Source of the DNA: Omphalotus guepiniiformis
Lineage: Eukaryota; Basidiomycota; Agaricomycetes; Agaricales; Omphalotaceae
DNA: 64,000 nt
Reading direction: 5' to 3'
Assembly (NCBI GenBank): GCA_028554645.1
Contig: JAQOOI010000021.1
Coordinates: forward strand, 930,001-994,000
Positions within the stretch are counted from its first letter, which is position 1; each line of letters begins with the position of its first letter. Made by a program: the position numbers and the translations under genes. This document shows, piece after piece, positions 1-11,602 of this stretch. The notes beneath the pieces are model-generated. The model did no database searches and was not told the origin of the DNA. It saw only the letters and a list, made by a program, of their open reading frames with translations.

Positions 1-1536
1 GTGTGCTTCTAGTCAAGACGTATGTAAACCCGCAGGTAGGTGTATCATACCTTGAGAAAACTACCCTTGATTGAGCAAGCAGACTCAACCGAACCAAGTC
101 TGGGGTACGTCGGCGCGTGATTTGTCCGACCGCAGATAAGCAGAGCGCAAATACGCATTGCGTCGCTGACTCATACTTGAAGGCGAAATGATATGAATGG
201 AATAGGCAACAGGCAACATAATTTATGATCTTCTCTTCTGTGAGCGCTGCAATCTTCTGTTCTCTTTGATGTGGGGCGCTTCAAAGGCACATAACGATCT
301 ACGCGTTGCAATATCAGAAATTATCAGATGCTCAGCTACGTAGAGTTATGTACTGAGAACAGAACTACATACCAATTTATAGCGTTACGAGGGGGCACGT
401 CATTTGAATAAGAGTTGCTCCCAACAACATTCAGCGCCCAAACAGTCTCGTTACTTCAAGGTGATCAAGATATGTTTATACTACATATTCTAAGATCTGA
501 CAGAACCTTGCGGCGTTAGCATGTACTTGTGGTAAGCAGACAAGTACGTCCTACCTGGTATCCATAGCACACTACAACATGTCGTCTGTCGACGAGATAC
601 TCCCACATATATCGAACGAGCATTGAAAACCTCCGGTATCAGGGACAAGGGATTTGTGTAGCTTTGAAGGATGGAATGCGACCTGGTGCTCTATTCGACT
701 TCTATTCGTTCAGAAGCTCCTTCTACGGAACCGAGCACAGCACAAAGCATCTTGCACAGTAGATCCAACAAGATTCTAGATGCCGAAGTTCCCGATATTC
801 TTGACTTGGGAGTCGGGACCTGGTTTCCACAAGAATTTGAAGAAGATGGGTGTAAGTGGGAGAGCGAAAGAACAACGAAATATGACGTCAGCTATTGTTG
901 TAAATCATTCGAAGCGCGCTAACGCAAAGCTGCGGATCGCTTTCTATGGCTTCGCTCACACGAACACAGCTATTGTACAGCTCCTTATCTCGAACCAAAC
1001 CTCGTTCATCTGTCTTATTAACAAGACTTCATCACACGAACCCTCGGACTGAGTTTTTTATGGGGTTTTTTCGTCGTTACTCCACGGTTGCGTAGAGGTG
1101 AAAACCTGTTTCCATGATTATCACTAGCCCCTGCAGGGAGTAGTATGGATGAGTGCTTAATGATTTTAAACACGGCATGTTGAGGAGTCTGTGTAGGCAT
1201 AGAATTTATCGCCCTGGTTTTGCATGAAGACAATTTTTGAAACTGTGCTTGCAACCGCGAGACCTTGGAGCATAGCATGAATTAACACAAATGAGTTTCA
1301 ATAGACCGAACTTGAAGCATTGACGATGACCTACTTGGTGATTTGAATATCGGTCTGGTTCACTCAAACAAGAATCCTCAGACGGCCGAAGGAGTCAAAT
1401 TGAATCATTAACAGAGAGTACAGAGTGAATCAAAGATGTACGCACGTCTATGTACTTCCCATTTGCCAATCAACAGATACTTCAGCATAAATTATACAAA
1501 CAACCTCGGTCCTCCCACCGGCAAACGAATCCACCC
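1..1536. other. Left-edge intergenic region, no gene recognised
   Basis: About 1.5 kb between the window edge and the stop codon of the BTB gene. Only short, mutually overlapping open frames are present, without recognisable protein motifs, and no tRNA or repeat structure stands out. It could contain the end of a gene lying outside the window, but I cannot support one. Confidence 0.5.
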
Positions 1537-3242
1537 TCAGGAATCCTCATGCCAGCCTTCGTCGGAGAAATAATCCGGCAATCTATCCTCAACATTCTTA
1601 ATGCACTCCACTATACTCCTCCTCGCAGCCAATCGACAATCATGGTGCATATACGTCGCGCTCCCCCAGCGGTCGTAGTCCTTCTGAACCTGCCTCAGTC
1701 TGCCAATAACATCCGCGAGACCTAAAGAGAGCACTGCATCCCCCTTGGTCTTTTCCTTCCAAAACTCCACCCACGATTGCGTACACCCGTGTTGGTGCCA
1801 CGTTGCACCACAAGACGGAGCATGAGTGAATGGAGGAGGAGTGGATCGTAAATGTTCCCAAGCGCGCGTCAGATGCCAGTATCCTGACAACAGACGCACT
1901 TTCTGGGCGGGAGTGATCTCTACTTCTTGTTCCTCGGGCCCACCTGTAGATGATTACCGTTAGATCTTGATTGCTTCGAGAGACAAGAAAACGAGACTCA
2001 CCCTCTTCACTTACGGCCGCAGGTTTCCTTGCCCCCTTGACTACCGATCCTCTCTGCATAACCTCGAGATACGCAGCTCCCCTCAAAGCACGCAGACCCA
2101 GTTCGTCAGCGAGCGACATCGCCAGATACGCATAATGCAGTGACCGGCTCATGAGCTGTCTGAGCAGAGCAATCATGGTGTTCAAGAGGCTTTCATGATT
2201 ACACAACTGAGCGAGCTGGATGAGACGAGTGAGTTGCTCTGTGTTCTCAATTAAAGCCAGGGGCGTTTGAGTTGGGGTCGCGAGAGGACCTTCTACGCCC
2301 GAGAAAGACATTGAAGACAGGGAATTAACCATCGGAGAGGGTTTCCGGTTGACGTATTCTTGCACGGCATCAAGCGCCCATGTTTCGAGCGTTTTGAAGG
2401 AGTACTTGTTCGCAATACGAGCAATATCAATGAGTTGTGTGAGGTCGGCACCTGGAGAATGGACTATGCGCAATTCTGGGGGTCTAGAATAGGATGGAAA
2501 TTCTGTCAAAGCTCCGAGTGGAAGACAGACAGATGCATAGCAGGCTCACAGTGCGTATAAGGCCCATACTTTCGGGGAGAAATGAGGCCATTCAACAAAC
2601 ATGGTCTTTACTGAATTTTAATCACTCACGGAAGTGTCTGAATTCTGAAGCTTTATCTCCTGGGAGAACGATGGGATTGTCGTCTGAACGACCTTCGGCT
2701 TCGTGATCGCCTTGAGGGAGTGTAAACATGGTACTGAAGGATGAATTGTCCCTCGACAAAAGGCTTCGATGAACCTACACATTCAATGCTATAGGATGTG
2801 CCTCATGATACATTACAAGGAATAAACTTACATTGAATAGTGTATCTTGAACCAGCAAAATGCAACTTCCATCCTCATAGTAATACGTGGAATCGCGTTG
2901 AGCGTTGACATTGCTACGGGAGTTCGCGTCCATACTCAACGATACCGCCTCGTCGTCAACAGCCGCTAAAGATATCGATACTCCCTGATCCCTCGGCGTC
3001 GACATGGAATGAATCAAATTGTCTTGTACTTCGTCGCTGTCCGATCTCTTCCGCTTTCTATGCCCAAGTCCAAGTTCAGATGAGGCCGTAGTGGATTCTA
3101 TGCTAGCAATATCGTTGGGTTGCAACAGATATGAAGAGCCATGCTCGACGACGTCTACAAGGGTGAGGTCACCGATATCGTCGTCCGCCATAAATGAGGC
3201 CATGTGTTGCCGATCTTGCATGTGGAAAAGCTCACAAAACAT
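1537..3242 (-). CDS. BTB/POZ domain protein
   Basis: Predicted 487-residue protein from five exons: 3242-2832, 2774-2630, 2568-2550, 2483-2002 and 1943-1537 (1464 nt, in frame). The first ~115 residues are Ser/Asp-rich with a basic RKRKRS patch that may be a nuclear signal. The BTB core follows: YYYEDGSCILLVQDTLFNVH, then MFTLPQG and FRHFLWALYALPPEL, then the helical part ending in KYSFKTLETWALDAVQEY. The C-terminal half is helical with paired Trp and Cys residues. BTB folds mediate homodimerisation or binding to cullin-3; agaric fungi carry many such genes, and the substrate or partner here cannot be inferred. The third exon is only 19 nt and encodes the LWALYA core. Translation might begin at a Met 7, 13 or 17 codons later; the most upstream start is given. 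Confidence 0.85.
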
Positions 3243-4542
3243 GATGCTGATGCTGCGGCCCGTAGAGTACCGGGGTTATGCCAAAGCTGGGATACTTGAC
3301 ATTGAGCTTTAGCAATATTCAGATTTGGCGCACGACTCAATCCAATACAGGATTTTCATGACATAAAAGCTTCAATATCAAGATATGTAGTCTAATTCTA
3401 GATCTATTATGCTGCTTGACATTTTCTGCATCCTCCCAAGAATGCGCCCAAAAGTACTACAGTCAACACAGGTGTAATTGCACTCGAGGGAAGAGCTCGC
3501 GACAGGGAGTAGTAGGTGGCAAGTATTTGTACAACTTCCGAAAACAAGAAGAAGTACTTCATGCCAACAGAGTGAGAATCTCGCAGTAACAAGGTCAACC
3601 CGAAGTCGAATGCGAAGCTGAAATGAATACCAGTCAGAGTGCGGAAGCTAGGGAAGCAAAGCAAGGATGGAAAGAAATAGTGCTCAGGTTGCAAATTATG
3701 AAAACACTCATCTAGCCTTTTTCTCTAGTCTCTAGAGAGTCTGCGAGCGCGGAAGCGGTTAGCTTACGCGATGAAATATCAAAGGTAAGAAACACAGCGA
3801 ACTGCGCCGCGGACGGGCTATCGAGAGATGTGCTTGTTGTCGTCGTTGCGAGAAATGGAGTAGGACAAAAGAATGAGTAAGAAAGAACTTACACGTTGTA
3901 GAGACGCAACTAAGAACGAGCACTGATCCTGTTCTTGTCCTTGAGAGTGATATCGACTACCAGCATGAGTGGATGGTTTTTTGACTCTTGCCCACAGGAC
4001 AAATCTTCACAAACTAGCCCACAGTAACTGTACCCACAACCCCACAAAGAGCACCTAATGAATATGCACTAGTCAAACTGGCACTAGGACAAACAAGGCG
4101 CCAAAGCGCTGGACACCACCGCCGCCCTCGTTTTCTGAGGTGCATGTTACGAGGACGTGTTTGAGCGTGTAAATGTAAATATATGTTGAAGAGTGGAATG
4201 TCACCAAACTCTCCTCCAGGCTGCCAGCATTCGCCGCCTCGAGCTCAACCCTTGCGCCGTTGTGATACAAGAAGAGCTGGACGATATTGCATCAGCTCAG
4301 GACCAGTGAAATATTCTTGACCAAGCGGTACGTGGGTTAATATATTATTTCTGCTAACGCGTTCCAAAAGAGGTGAGAGGGAAAGGCAGAGTCACTCGTC
4401 GCCAGTGCCAAAAATTGCCTACCGGCGTCGGCCCGGACGGCCATGTACGGTGCAGCATGCTCAGGTCCCTACTTCAAGCTTGTCTTTGCCCTGTTCGAAC
4501 TTCGCGTTCATCTGTCTTTCAGCTCTAACGGAAGCTGTCACG
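3243..4542. other. Intergenic region between divergent BTB and aldo/keto reductase genes, with a weak candidate small gene
   Basis: The minus strand at 3407-3694 has a 95-codon open frame with two hydrophobic stretches (near KYFFLFSEVVQILATYY and ITPVLTVVLLGAFLGG). Upstream on the same strand there is a strong GTAAGT donor near 3893-3898. I could not join these into a reading frame with a convincing start, so a small membrane-protein gene is possible but unsupported. The last ~150 bp before 4543 are probably the reductase promoter and leader. Confidence 0.3.
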
Positions 4543-5944
4543 ATGCCGTTTGACTCGATTGAGCTGAACGATGGGCACAAGGTGCGTTATTTTCCAATCT
4601 CTATCCAGATTTCTGACCGAATATCCCTCGGATTTGTCTCGGTAGATTCCTGCCATTGGCTATGGAACGGGCTCGAAGATGAAGTTTCACGACGTTACAG
4701 AATACGTTGAACAGGCTATCGACATAGGATTTGACCATATTGACACCGCAGCTTGTGAGTCTGAGAGCACTTTGCTTATCGGCTTTGTGGTCAATAGTCG
4801 CTGACTTCTGGGATCTGCACAGTCTACGCGACGGAACAATATGTCGGAAAGGCCGTCAAGGAGAGCGGGCTAGCTCGTTCGGAGCTGTTCATCACTACGA
4901 AATATCTTTTTGGGGATCCTATTCCGAAGTCCATACTGAAAAGCTTATCGAAGGTATGTAGATTTCGTTGTCTCAGCAGCCTGTTCACCACTTGACCCGC
5001 TTAGCTCGGACTTGAATATGTCGATCTTTATCTCATTCACAACCCAAGGTTTATCAAAGACCTCCCAAGCGCGTGGAAGGCGTTCGAGAAGATCAAGAAA
5101 GACGGTTTGGCCAAGTACGGAATCGTTTCCAGTCGCTCGTCTTGCTTGCTGAAACTCTAGAATTTGGTTTTCTGTAGGAGTATTGGTGTCAGCAACTTCA
5201 ATGATGCGAAGCAATTGGAAGACTTGGTCAAAATAGCAAATATAAGACCTGCAGTCAACCAGGTGTGTGTTCTCATAATGGCGAGACGCTCATGATATTC
5301 ATAAGACGATTTTACGCTCCAGATTATGCTTCATCCATATAACCATGCAGAAATGAAACCTGTCTTGGACGTTTGCGCAAAGTACAATATCACCGTAGAA
5401 GCCTATAGCAGTCTAGCGTACGTGCATTCTCCTGCTCTAATGAACTCTTCCCTGACACGGATGCACCCGATTAGACCAATAACTACATATCCGGGCGGCC
5501 CAGTTGATAAACCTATTGCAGCTGCAGCGAAACGCATAGGTGCAACGCCGACGCAGGTCATCTTTCTCTGGGTCAAAGCCAAAGGAAGTGTCATCGTCAC
5601 GTAAGCCCTCCTCCCTAGCCATCTTGTCATATCCTGCATCATTTAATATCGAACAAATTAGGACGACCTCGAGGAAAGAACACATGGAAGAGTATCTTGC
5701 TGTTGCTGAGCTTCGTAAGTTTGCTACGTTTGGATCTCAATAGGGAATCTCACACATATATGAACCCTTAACAGCTCCCTTAACTGAGGATGAAGTTGCT
5801 GCTATCGACGAAGCCGGATCCAATGGGCCTCCAACTGATATCGTATCAAGGTTCAGGGCATTAAGCACAAGGTTCAGGGCTTTTGGCGGTGTGGTTGTTT
5901 CCCTTTTCCTATTCCTCATTGCGAGCAAATTTTGCTCAATGTAA
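4543..5944 (+). CDS. Aldo/keto reductase with C-terminal membrane anchor
   Basis: Nine exons: 4543-4581, 4646-4754, 4823-4953, 5005-5114, 5178-5262, 5323-5417, 5475-5600, 5662-5714 and 5775-5944; 305 residues. Aldo/keto reductases are NADPH-dependent (alpha/beta)8-barrel enzymes that reduce aldehydes and ketones. The catalytic tetrad is visible: Asp in FDHIDTA, Tyr in LYATEQYVG, Lys in ITTKY and His in LIHNP. Family motif IGVSNF, a strand-6 NQ site (PAVNQ) and a phosphate-binding SRKEHM segment are also present. The length is normal for the family except for the end: after the last barrel helix comes a stretch of ~17 hydrophobic residues (FGGVVVSLFLFLIASKF) four residues before the stop, which looks like a tail anchor. 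Just before it, a 21-bp duplication gives two RFRA units. The substrate is unknown. Confidence 0.92.
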
Positions 5945-6251
5945 ACGTATGGTAAGGATCTCGAGATCATCCCTGTGTTGTTGGACTGGTGATTATAGGT
6001 TCTCCGATTTCGATACCTGGCTATCGCTTAAGAATATGTTGCGACAGTTGATAGTGCACATTATAAATATATCATCATGCTACATGCGTGAAGGATACAG
6101 ATAAGTCACTAATGGAGTAGAGTTTGTACTAGTTCCTCTTCTCTAACGGAAATGAATTATAAGCTCTAATGCCCGCTAACCTCCTCCTAGTGATCCGGTC
6201 ACACAATGCAGAACGATAGAGTAACAGCAATGCGCCCGACCACTACCCACC
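5945..6251. other. Convergent 3' intergenic spacer
   Basis: Spacer between the stops of two convergent genes. It is AT-rich and would hold both 3' UTRs and polyadenylation signals. I see no gene. Confidence 0.6.
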
Positions 6252-7137
6252 CTACCTTCGACTGCTGCCTTTGCCTTTCGTTCGTCGTCTGACAACGCCG
6301 GTCCCAGGAGGTGGTATCACCACACCTGCGCCACCAGTGGGGGCAACACCCACGAAAGCGTCCATCCCCGCACCAAATCCACCTCTCGTCGTCTCAGTAT
6401 CATTCCACGGACCATTAGTCATATGAACGCTCGTGTTGGGATGATACGTCGAGGCCCGACCGGTTCGGGAAGAGTGAGCTGCAGTTGGAGAACCATGCGC
6501 AGAAGCGTGCGATGAAGGCGAGGTGTGATTTAGGTGGGAGTGCTGAGAAGCGGGGGAATGGGGGATCATCATACTCCGCATGATTGAGTCAATGTCCTTA
6601 GTGTATACAGGAGTGTCCAGCGCGACCTTGGAGCCCTGTAGTAGGGTCTGCTCAAACAGTTCGTTTTCGTTCAGTTCGTGAACCTCACGTCGGAGATTAT
6701 AGACTACGCGCTCGTATAAATTTCGTTCAGGAGGTATCGGAGTTTGATTTAGCGGACATGAGGAGGGGATACAACCATGAAGAATGTCACTCACTTCGTT
6801 CTTCTTCCGAGTTTGGTGGCGGTCTAGCCAGCAAGGGATCAACTAATGAGCGCAGTTCTTGAGGCGTTAATTGTCCCAGACCAATCTTGTGCTGCCACTT
6901 CGATTCAAACTGTGTGTGTGACAGGACCATTTCCGAGTCTGAAATGGACGTCTGGTCCTGAGGATGTCTGCTTCCCACTGAGCTAGTCGGGGAAGGGGAG
7001 CGCAGATCTGACGGAGCATATTCCATCACCAGATGTTGGTTTGCGGCCTGCATGACTGCTTGGATTGTTGATGATTCCAGAAGTTGAGATAATGAGTCAA
7101 TCCTTTGCCTAGAAAAAGCGACTGCCTCCAAATCCAA
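6252..7137 (-). CDS. Uncharacterised protein with low-complexity C-terminus
   Basis: Two exons, 7137-6795 and 6703-6252 (795 nt), separated by a 91-nt GT-AG intron with a CTAAA branch site; 264 residues. I do not recognise the family. The N-terminal ~110 residues look helical (MDLEAVAFSRQRIDSLSQLL) and are followed by a segment rich in Ser, Pro and acidic residues. The middle (YNLRREVHELNENELFEQTL) could form a short coiled coil. The last ~100 residues are rich in Ser, His, Thr and Gly, and the end is strongly basic (VVRRRTKGKGSSRR), so nuclear or nucleic-acid association is possible but is an inference. The gene is divergent from the ribonucleotide reductase gene. Confidence 0.75.
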
Positions 7138-8068
7138 TCCAAGTCAGAAGCTAGCGAGTGAAGAGTCGAAAGCACACTGATGGTGCAACGGAACTGGATA
7201 GATAAATAGCGGGAAGACGATTAGATTAAAGAGCGGAATGAAGATTTATGAGCGTCGCAGAAGATATTGACTAAGTTGGAGTGAGACAGCAGAACATGAA
7301 AGACGAAAAGAAGCAAGGCGCGGCGCGGCCTCGAAAAAAGATTTTGAAGAAGTTGAACAAAGACGCGTTCGGCACGTGACTTTATGATGTCGAGATTGCC
7401 GAAGGTGCTATTTCCTAATCGGGTAAGATCTCTGCTCGGTCAACTCGCTTGACATCCATATACGCATGGAGGTCCGTATTTCGAGACAGGATGCTTCCGC
7501 TCATGCATGTTTGTCTGTATAAGACACTTCACCTGTCGAAATTCAGCCATTAGAGGTGAATCGATACCCTGTGCGTGGTTAGCGACCTCCAACAAGTCGT
7601 CACATAGTTGATTTCCGGTCTTGAACTTTTGGTTCTTTCGTAATTATCATTGATTACGAGTTCACTACGTGCGATGACTCACTCTGGACCTCGCATCAGT
7701 CAAAGGTACAACCACAAAGCAAAACATCGCGCTTTGTTGAATGCTTAATTAGTGGCCATTTCACGCGTATTGCTTCGGAGAAAAGCGCGTCTTAACGTGT
7801 CAAATCGTGTATTGTCTTGTGGTGATTGCTCTTCTCTTGTGATAAACGGTCAGAATTATGCATGGAATGTGGATGAGTGGTAAAATGGGTTTGTTGAACA
7901 AATGATGCAAGCCACACGTGCTGTTAGCGGAGTTGTAACGGTCACGCCAATTTTAATTTATAAGAGGTCGCGTTTCTGCAATTCCTTCCTCACCTCCCAC
8001 TACCACTACATCTTCCTATTCTCCCTTTTTCTACCTCTTCTCCACTGTGTCAGAGTTACTCTTCAACG
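7138..8068. promoter_or_regulatory. Divergent promoter region of the uncharacterised gene and ribonucleotide reductase
   Basis: About 930 bp with no gene. It contains ACGCGT at 7763-7768 (the MluI cell-cycle box consensus bound by MBF-type factors in other fungi), a TATA-like tttataag near 7957, and a long CT-rich stretch at about 7985-8050 just upstream of the reductase ATG, typical of strongly expressed fungal genes. Confidence 0.5.
7763..7768 (+). promoter_or_regulatory. MCB-like ACGCGT element upstream of ribonucleotide reductase
   Basis: Palindromic ACGCGT 300 bp upstream of the start codon. In yeasts MBF binds this sequence and drives G1/S transcription of ribonucleotide reductase genes. 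Two further ACGCGT copies lie in early introns of the same gene (8173-8178 and 8275-8280). Function here is inferred from family knowledge only. Confidence 0.45.
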
Positions 8069-11000
8069 ATGGCAGCCTTTGTCTTCAAGCGAGGTAAGAT
8101 TCCTGTCACTTTGTCCCCCAATAAGTCATTGACGCGGTTTTCCCTCTAGACGGGTGAGTAGCATTCAAATGGACGCGTCGCGCGTCAGACAGGCCGGCCT
8201 TTACTTATCATGATCCCCTCCAGGCGCAAGGAGCGTGTCCAATTTGACAAGGTATTAGTTGTTCTCTATCAAATACGCGTCCAGTTGCTCATTTGACTAT
8301 TAGATCACCTCGCGAATTGACAAGCTATGTTATGGACTTGACATGAACTACGTGAACCCCATCGAGTACGTGATGCAATGTTGCTCAAAAAGCTTTTCTC
8401 ATCCCCATTGTAGAGTTACGCAGAAGGTCGTGCAGGGTGTCTACCAAGGTGTAACAACGGTTGAGCTTGATGTGAGTGCGAGTTCGTGTAGTCACCAACC
8501 AGAGGCTGACCTTCATTCAGAATCTTGCCGCCGAAACTGCTGCCTACCTCACTACAAAGCACCCGGATTACGCCGTTCTGGCTGCTCGTATCGCCATATC
8601 AAATCTTCATAAGGAGACGAAGAAGAATTTCTCGTCGGTCGTCAAAGACCTTTACGAATACATCAATCCCAAGACCAATCAACCTGCACCTATGATTTCG
8701 CATGAGACATACGATATTGTCATGGCCAACAAGGAACTTCTCGACTCTGCTATCATCTACAACCGCGATTTCTCCTACAATTAGTGCGTCTCTCGGCGCA
8801 GTTCAATTTCAACGTTCTCACCTTTCAATCTAGCTTCGGCTTCAAGACACTTGAACGCTCATACCTCATTCGCATCAACGGCCGTATCGCTGAACGACCT
8901 CAGCATATGATAATGCGTGTCGCCGTAGGTATTCATGGATCCGATATCGACCGCGTCCTTGAAACATACAATCTCATGTCTGAGAAACACTTCACCCATG
9001 CTACTCCAACTCTTTTCAACGCTGGTACACCCAAACCTCAAATGTCTTCTTGCTTCCTCGTTTGCATGAAGGACGACTCCATTGAAGGTATCTATGATAC
9101 CCTCAAAAACTGTGCACTGATCAGCAAGTCTGCTGGGGGCATCGGTTTGAGCATCCATAATATTCGTGCTACAGGGTATGTCTTGCGGCTTGCGTGTGTG
9201 ACTGGTCTGACCCCATTACCCACAGCTCGTATATTGCTGGAACCAACGGATACTCTAATGGTATCGTCCCGATGCTTCGTGCTTTCAATGCTACGGCTCG
9301 TTATGTCGACCAGGGAGGCAACAAGCGTCCTGGTGCCTTTGCCATCTACCTTGAACCCTGGCATGCCGACATCTTTTCCTTAATTGACCTCAGGAAGAAT
9401 CATGGCAAGGAGGAAGTCCGTGCCCGCGACTTGTTCTATGCTCTCTGGATTCCCGATCTATTGTACGTTCATAAGTTCGGTTAGTCCCACGTTTTATCTC
9501 ACACTCAGATATAGCATGAAACGCGTCGAGGCCGGTGGTAACTGGTCGTTATTCTGCCCCAATGAGGCCCCCGGTCTTCACGAGGTCTATGGTGCTGAAT
9601 TTGAGGCTCTTTATGAAAAGTATGAGAGCGAGGGCCGCGCGCGCGAAGTCATACCTGCACAAAAGCTGTGGTATGCCGTCCTTGAAGCTCAGATTGAGAC
9701 AGGGAATCCTTTTATGGTGTACAAGGATCATGCCAATGGTAAGTATCTCTGATGTCTCTTCTGTGAGTCCTTTGCTAATCTTATATGCAGCCAAGTCCAA
9801 CCAGAAGAACCTTGGTGTTATCAAATCCTCCAATCTTTGCACTGAGATTATTGAGTACTCCTCCCCCGAGGAAACTGCTGTCTGCAATCTGGCCTCCGTC
9901 GCTCTCCCCACTTTCGTCAAGAAGGATGCCTCAGGCAAACTTTCCTACGATTTCCAAAAGCTTCATGATGTCACCAAGGTTGTAGCGTTCAACCTGAACC
10001 GCATCATTGACCGCAACTACTATCCTATTCCCGAGACTCGTCTCTCGAACATGCGCCACCGTCCTATTGGTATCGGTGTACAAGGTCTGGCCGATGCCTT
10101 CATGGCGTTGAAGATGCCCTTTGACTCCCCTGAGGCGAAAGATCTCAACAAGAAAATTTTTGAGACTATCTACCATGGTGCCGCTGAAGCAAGTTGTGAG
10201 ATTGCTGCCCGGGACGGTCCCTACGAGACTTGGATGGGCAGTCCTGCTCAACAGGGCCAGTTGCAATATGATATGTGGGGGGTTACGCCTTCCGAATTGT
10301 GGGACTGGGACACGTTAAAGGAGAACATTGCCAAGCATGGTCTGAGGAACTCGTTGCTCACTGCCCCTATGCCCACGGCTTCCACTAGTCAGATGCTCGG
10401 AAACAACGAGTGCTTTGAGCCATATACGAGGTATGCTCCGTGCTGGTCTTCGCTAGGTTTTGTACTAATTATTTCCTTAGCAATCTCTACACCCGCCGGG
10501 TGCTTGCTGGAGAATTCCAAGTTGTCTGCCCTTGGCTCTTGAGGGATCTCGTTGACCTTGGACTATGGGACGATAACATGAAGAACATGCTCATCGCTCA
10601 CCACGGTTCTATTCAGAATATTCCCGGTATTCCTGACAACATCAAGGCCATCTACAAGACTGTCTGGGAGCTCTCACAGAAAGTCGTTCTCGACCTTGCA
10701 GCTGACCGCGGTGCCTATATCTGCCAGAGCCAGAGTCTCAACATACATCTGTCAGCACCGACCATGGGTCAACTGACGAGCATGCATTTCTACGGATGGA
10801 AGAAGGGTTTGAAGACAGGGATGTACTACCTGCGTACCAGACCTGCTGCTCAGGCCATTCAGTTTACTGTCGATGCTGCTGTGTTGAAGGATGCAAAGAT
10901 CCAGAATGCGAAAGCTGCAACGGCCAGAAAGCCATCGTCTACCCTTGTTACTGTTCCTCCTACTACACCATCCAAAGCCGCTGTCGCTCCTCCTACCCCT

Positions 11001-11264
11001 GTGTTGTCAAAACCGTCATCAGGTGTCTCCACACCTGCTCTTGCCTCCTCGTCTGGGTCAGCCTCCCCCGCTCAGTCCCCTGTTACCCCGCCTACTGAGG
11101 TCTCCTTAGAATCTCTGTCGCTTGATGAGAAGCAACAAAAGGCTGCGGAGGCGGATCCCGAATTCGCTGCAGCGCTCCGCCGACAAAAGGAGCGTGAGTT
11201 TGAGGAGGCCAAGCTGCTTTGTTCCATCGAAAACAAGGAAGCTTGCTTGATGTGCTCTGGCTAA
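8069..11264 (+). CDS. rnr1: Ribonucleoside-diphosphate reductase large subunit (class Ia R1)
   Basis: Eleven exons: 8069-8093, 8150-8153, 8224-8251, 8304-8365, 8414-8471, 8521-8783, 8834-9175, 9226-9462, 9515-9738, 9791-10430 and 10481-11264; 888 residues, the size expected for fungal R1. It reduces ribonucleoside diphosphates to deoxy forms with the small subunit's tyrosyl radical. The ATP-cone start ([20 protein letters not shown]) is intact only if a 4-nt exon is included. Visible motifs: MSSCFLVCM with a redox Cys, [24 protein letters not shown] in loop 2, and NLCTEI at about residues 429-433 carrying the Asn, thiyl-radical Cys and Glu. [17 protein letters not shown] follows, and the C-terminal CLMCSG tail would be the thioredoxin-linked cysteine pair. 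A Ser/Pro/Thr-rich linker precedes the tail. The cytosolic enzyme is usually cell-cycle regulated, which fits the ACGCGT elements. Confidence 0.97.
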
Positions 11265-11602
11265 GGTGTTGGGATGCTTGATGGTGTTCAGATGTATGTG
11301 GACTATATATTGTTAGTATCATGTGTGTTTTATCTCGTCTGCTGTGTTAGTACTGTACTATATGTTAAGCTGAATAGAATGATTATGTATTCCTGCCATC
11401 TTTCTGCCTTGCTGTGTGTTGCGAAAGTTCGAAATTTGCACATATCCCCCCGAGGCGCACAACACAGGTCAGCGTGATCACAGTAGATAGGTGTATTGCA
11501 GTGGATAGATGTGGGCTTGCGAGCTCCAGCTTTGTGCAGTATCAAAAAACACAAACACGTCGACAACGAATCGAATCTAGCTAATTCATCTAGTTAGAGG
11601 AA
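11265..11602. other. Convergent 3' spacer between ribonucleotide reductase and DEAH helicase
   Basis: 338 bp holding both 3' UTRs. I see no coding signal. Short open frames here have no family motif. Confidence 0.6.

Noticed and set aside
4073..4270. 65-codon minus-strand frame upstream of the aldo/keto reductase
   Set aside because: Could not be joined to the hydrophobic frame at 3407-3694 in phase; reported only as a weak candidate region.
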